Assembly (NCBI GenBank): GCA_946478755.1 | Contig: CAMLDJ010000219.1 | Location: forward strand, 1-9,123 | Direction: 5' to 3' | DNA length: 9,123 nucleotides | DNA from: an uncultured Pedobacter sp. | GTDB lineage: Bacteria; Bacteroidota; Bacteroidia; Sphingobacteriales; Sphingobacteriaceae | Notes under the pieces: generated by a model | What the model was told of the DNA's origin: nothing | Databases searched by the model: none | Seen by the model: only the letters and a program-made list of their open reading frames with translations | Shown: positions 7,292-9,123 of the stretch, in pieces | Layout: the number at the start of each line of letters is the position of its first letter | How positions within the stretch are numbered: the stretch's first letter is position 1 | Program-made: the position numbers and the translations under genes

Positions 7292-8479
7292 ATGAAGAGA
7301 TTTCTTTTGACAGTGGTTATAGTTGCAGGCATGATTGGGAACCAGTTATGCGTTGCCTCAGGGAAAAGTCAGGACAAGCCCCTTGCAGTGGACAAGGGAG
7401 TGAGCAAGACCCTAAAAACGTTAATCCTAAAAAATGCCGCCTGGGCGATGCAGCAGGATCCTGTAACGGTAACTGCAGAAAGCTCGCAGAGAAGCGCAGG
7501 TGGAAAGCATGATTTTTACTCTGAAGGAGATTACTGGTGGCCTGATCTGCAAAATCCGGATGGCCCTTATATCCAGAAAGACGGCATGACCAATCCACAG
7601 AACTTCGTGGCGCACAGGCTGGCCATGATCCGTTTCAGCAAAATCATTGGTGCTTTAGCCTCTGCCTATAAAATTACAGGAGAAGAGAGATATGCAAAAC
7701 AAGCGATGCTGCATTTACAGGCCTGGTTTATCCATGAGGGAACTATGATGAATCCCAACCTTCAGTTTGCACAGGCCATACAGGGCAGGTTTACCGGGCG
7801 CGGTATAGGTATTATTGATACCATACAACTGATGGAAGTAGCACAGGGCGTTCTGGTAATGGAAAAGGTCCTGGATGCCGGTGTGCTCGCGGGTACCCGT
7901 AACTGGTTTGCAGCGTACCTGGACTGGCTGATGACACATCCATACGGGAAGGCTGAAATGAATGCGACCAACAATCATGGAACTTGCTTTACCATGCAGG
8001 TGGCTTCTTTTGCAAAACTTTGTAAGGACGAAAAGTTGATGGATTTTTGCCGAGACAGGTATAAAAATGTTTTATTACCCAACCAGATGGCAACTGATGG
8101 CAGCTTTCCGAGAGAGCTCGGTCGCACGAAACCCTATGGCTATTCCATTTTTAACCTGGATGCAATGACCACGCTTTGCCAGATCTTATCCACCAAAAAT
8201 GACAACCTGTGGGCATACCAAACGTTAGATGGAAAATCAATGGAAAAGGGGATAGCTTACTTATATCCCTTTATAGCGGATAAAAGTAAATGGCCGTTAA
8301 AGCCAGATGTGATGTATTGGGAGAACTGGCCCGTAGCCCAGCCTTTCCTGGTATTTGGGGCCAACGCCTACCAAAAGACGGCCTGGCTGAACACCTGGAA
8401 AAAACTGGATCATGATCCCAAAGTAGAAGAAGTGATCAGAAATTTGCCGGTAAGGAATCCCTTGATCTGGCTGGATTAG
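7292..8479 (+). CDS. Exported alginate-lyase-superfamily protein (PF05426-like)
   Basis: A 395-residue protein with a hydrophobic signal peptide (about 1-24). The Cys at residue 20 is not in a convincing lipobox, so it is probably periplasmic rather than a lipoprotein. The segment GDYWWPDLQNPDGPYIQKDG with the following NPQN (about 79-104) is the hallmark of the Pfam Alginate_lyase family of alpha/alpha-barrel proteins. NNHG at 227-230 matches the Asn-His pair that in PL5 lyases sits at the active site, and R274/R278 with Y282/Y284 in the FPRELGRT..YGYSIFNL segment are candidates for the PL5 catalytic Arg and Tyr. The expected reaction is beta-elimination next to a uronic acid, but many family members are uncharacterised or fall in other lyase families (PL38, for example), and alginate itself is not implied. 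The start lies 6 bases after the GH31 stop, in the A-rich stretch typical of Bacteroidota starts. Its company suggests a fucosylated or galactosylated acidic glycan. Confidence 0.85.
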   Translation: MKRFLLTVVIVAGMIGNQLCVASGKSQDKPLAVDKGVSKTLKTLILKNAAWAMQQDPVTVTAESSQRSAGGKHDFYSEGDYWWPDLQNPDGPYIQKDGMTNPQNFVAHRLAMIRFSKIIGALASAYKITGEERYAKQAMLHLQAWFIHEGTMMNPNLQFAQAIQGRFTGRGIGIIDTIQLMEVAQGVLVMEKVLDAGVLAGTRNWFAAYLDWLMTHPYGKAEMNATNNHGTCFTMQVASFAKLCKDEKLMDFCRDRYKNVLLPNQMATDGSFPRELGRTKPYGYSIFNLDAMTTLCQILSTKNDNLWAYQTLDGKSMEKGIAYLYPFIADKSKWPLKPDVMYWENWPVAQPFLVFGANAYQKTAWLNTWKKLDHDPKVEEVIRNLPVRNPLIWLD

Positions 8480-8521
8480 TCGCTCAGATAATGAACAAAG
8501 TCAATACACAAAAACCAGTAA
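8480..8521 (+). other. Largest intergenic gap, no recognisable signal
   Basis: These 42 bases separate the lyase-like gene from the GH29 gene. The 3' half is A-rich (ending aaaaaccagtaa), which probably serves as the translation initiation region for GH29. There is no inverted repeat followed by T residues and no TAnnTTTG promoter box, so read-through transcription is the simplest view. Confidence 0.5.
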
Positions 8522-9123
8522 ATGAAATTTCATATAAATAGCAGGCTTACCTGTTTACTTTTTTCACTACTCTTGCTCAGTATCTATGGGTACGGTCAGG
8601 TCGCGGGAGATGAAGACAGCGAGATGTTTAACAGAGCACAGCAGCGCGATCAGAAAGCAATAGACGAAGCGAGGAACGGCTGGTGGAAAAACTCCATGAA
8701 AACCCACGACAAACGCATACAATGGTGGCGGGATGCCCGGTTTGGCATGTTTATCCACTGGGGCCTATACGCCTTGCCCGCCGGGGAATGGAAAGGGAAA
8801 GAAGTAAAAGGCTACTCTGAACATCTGATGCGCAAAGAGAAAATAACCAGGGCCGAATACCTTGACCTGGCACATGAATTTAACCCGGTAAATTTCAATG
8901 CGGAAGAATGGATCCTAACCGCAAAAAACGCGGGGATGCGTTACTTTATCATCACGGCAAAACACCATGATGGCTTTGCAATGTACAATTCGGCTGTTTC
9001 TGATTTTAATGTGCTGAAACAAACCCCATTTAAGCATGACCCAATGGCAGAACTGGCTGCCGCCGCTAAAAAACACGGAATGAAATTCGGGTTCTATTAT
9101 TCGCATGCTTTCGACTGGGAACA
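8522..9123 (+). CDS. Exported GH29 alpha-L-fucosidase-like protein (N-terminal part, cut by window end)
   Basis: The first 200 codons plus two bases of an open frame that runs off the window. A signal peptide (about 1-25, cleavage near GYG-QV) is followed by a short charged linker and then the start of the GH29 catalytic TIM barrel. Diagnostic motifs are WWRDARFGMFIHWGLYALPAGEW (from residue 68), FNPVNFNAEEW, AGMRYFIITAKHHDGFAMY (from 137) and KKHGMKFGFYYSHAFDW. H79, H148 and H149 correspond to the fucose-binding His34, His128 and His129 of the Thermotoga maritima enzyme. The nucleophile Asp and the acid/base lie beyond the window, so activity and the GH29-A/B subfamily cannot be judged. GH29 enzymes are retaining exo-alpha-L-fucosidases. 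The usual Glu-Trp pair after the first barrel strands reads SEHLMR here (E100-H101). The gene follows the lyase gene by 42 bases, the largest gap in the cluster, with no visible promoter or terminator between them. Confidence 0.93.
   Translation, partial: MKFHINSRLTCLLFSLLLLSIYGYGQVAGDEDSEMFNRAQQRDQKAIDEARNGWWKNSMKTHDKRIQWWRDARFGMFIHWGLYALPAGEWKGKEVKGYSEHLMRKEKITRAEYLDLAHEFNPVNFNAEEWILTAKNAGMRYFIITAKHHDGFAMYNSAVSDFNVLKQTPFKHDPMAELAAAAKKHGMKFGFYYSHAFDWE

Larger units (their letters stand above)
1..9123 (+). other. Predicted operon: exo-glycosidase and lyase section of a polysaccharide utilization locus
   Basis: Six consecutive genes on one strand are separated by 1, 1, 14, 6 and 42 bases. All five genes whose starts are visible encode export signals followed by carbohydrate-active domains. 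I looked in the gaps for the Bacteroidota promoter pattern (TAnnTTTG with an upstream TTG) and for hairpin-plus-T terminators and found neither, so a single transcript is likely. No Shine-Dalgarno GGAGG precedes any start; the upstream bases are A/T-rich, which is normal for this phylum. SusC/SusD transporters, a hybrid two-component or other regulator, and sulfatases are not in view and would be expected in flanking DNA if this is a complete locus. Neither end of the cluster is contained in the window. Confidence 0.8.

Noticed and set aside
7349..7351. Cys20 of the lyase-like protein as a lipoprotein attachment site
   Set aside because: The preceding residues (N-Q-L) do not match a lipobox, which needs a small residue just before Cys, so a type I signal peptide is more likely.
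8491..8541. Short ATG-initiated frame of 16 codons between the lyase gene and GH29
   Set aside because: It overlaps the GH29 signal peptide out of frame, has no initiation context better than the GH29 ATG at 8522, and its product resembles nothing; the GH29 reading from 8522 has a proper signal peptide.

Overview
This window looks like part of a polysaccharide utilization locus from a Bacteroidota bacterium, most likely Pedobacter or another Sphingobacteriaceae-type soil or plant-associated organism. The clues are tightly packed exported CAZymes, signal peptides ending in the typical '...AxAQ' context, AT-rich translation starts without Shine-Dalgarno motifs, and the family set GH95, GH95, GH31, alginate-lyase-like and GH29. 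The genus is inferred from protein style; no marker gene is present.

Layout, all on the + strand: the last 12 codons of an upstream gene (1-39); a first GH95 enzyme (41-2518); a second, divergent GH95 enzyme (2520-5123); a GH31 enzyme with an alpha-galactosidase-like active-site motif (5138-7285); an alginate-lyase-superfamily protein (7292-8479); and the first 200 codons of a GH29 alpha-L-fucosidase-like protein cut by the window edge (8522-9123). Gaps between genes are 1, 1, 14, 6 and 42 bases. I see no promoter or terminator between them, so they are probably one transcript. No stretch over 300 bases lacks a gene. I found no RNA genes, mobile elements, CRISPR arrays or long repeats.

Every complete gene, and the partial GH29, begins with an export signal, so the products probably act together in the periplasm or at the cell surface. 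GH95, GH31 and GH29 enzymes trim terminal alpha-linked sugars (L-fucose, L-galactose, D-galactose), and the lyase-like protein would attack a uronic-acid-containing chain. This suggests a substrate with an acidic backbone or side chain capped by alpha-L-Fuc/L-Gal and alpha-Gal, such as a plant pectic or hemicellulosic polysaccharide, a gum, or a microbial exopolysaccharide. The substrate is inferred. No SusC/SusD pair, regulator or sulfatase is in view.

The observations most worth following are these. Both GH95 proteins carry Thr, not His, two residues before the catalytic Asn pair, a position I recall as separating alpha-L-galactosidases from alpha-L-fucosidases. The two GH95 paralogs differ in loops near the active site. 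The GH31 has a KFDEVD nucleophile motif. The lyase-like protein has no clear family assignment. The GH29 has His where many relatives have Trp.
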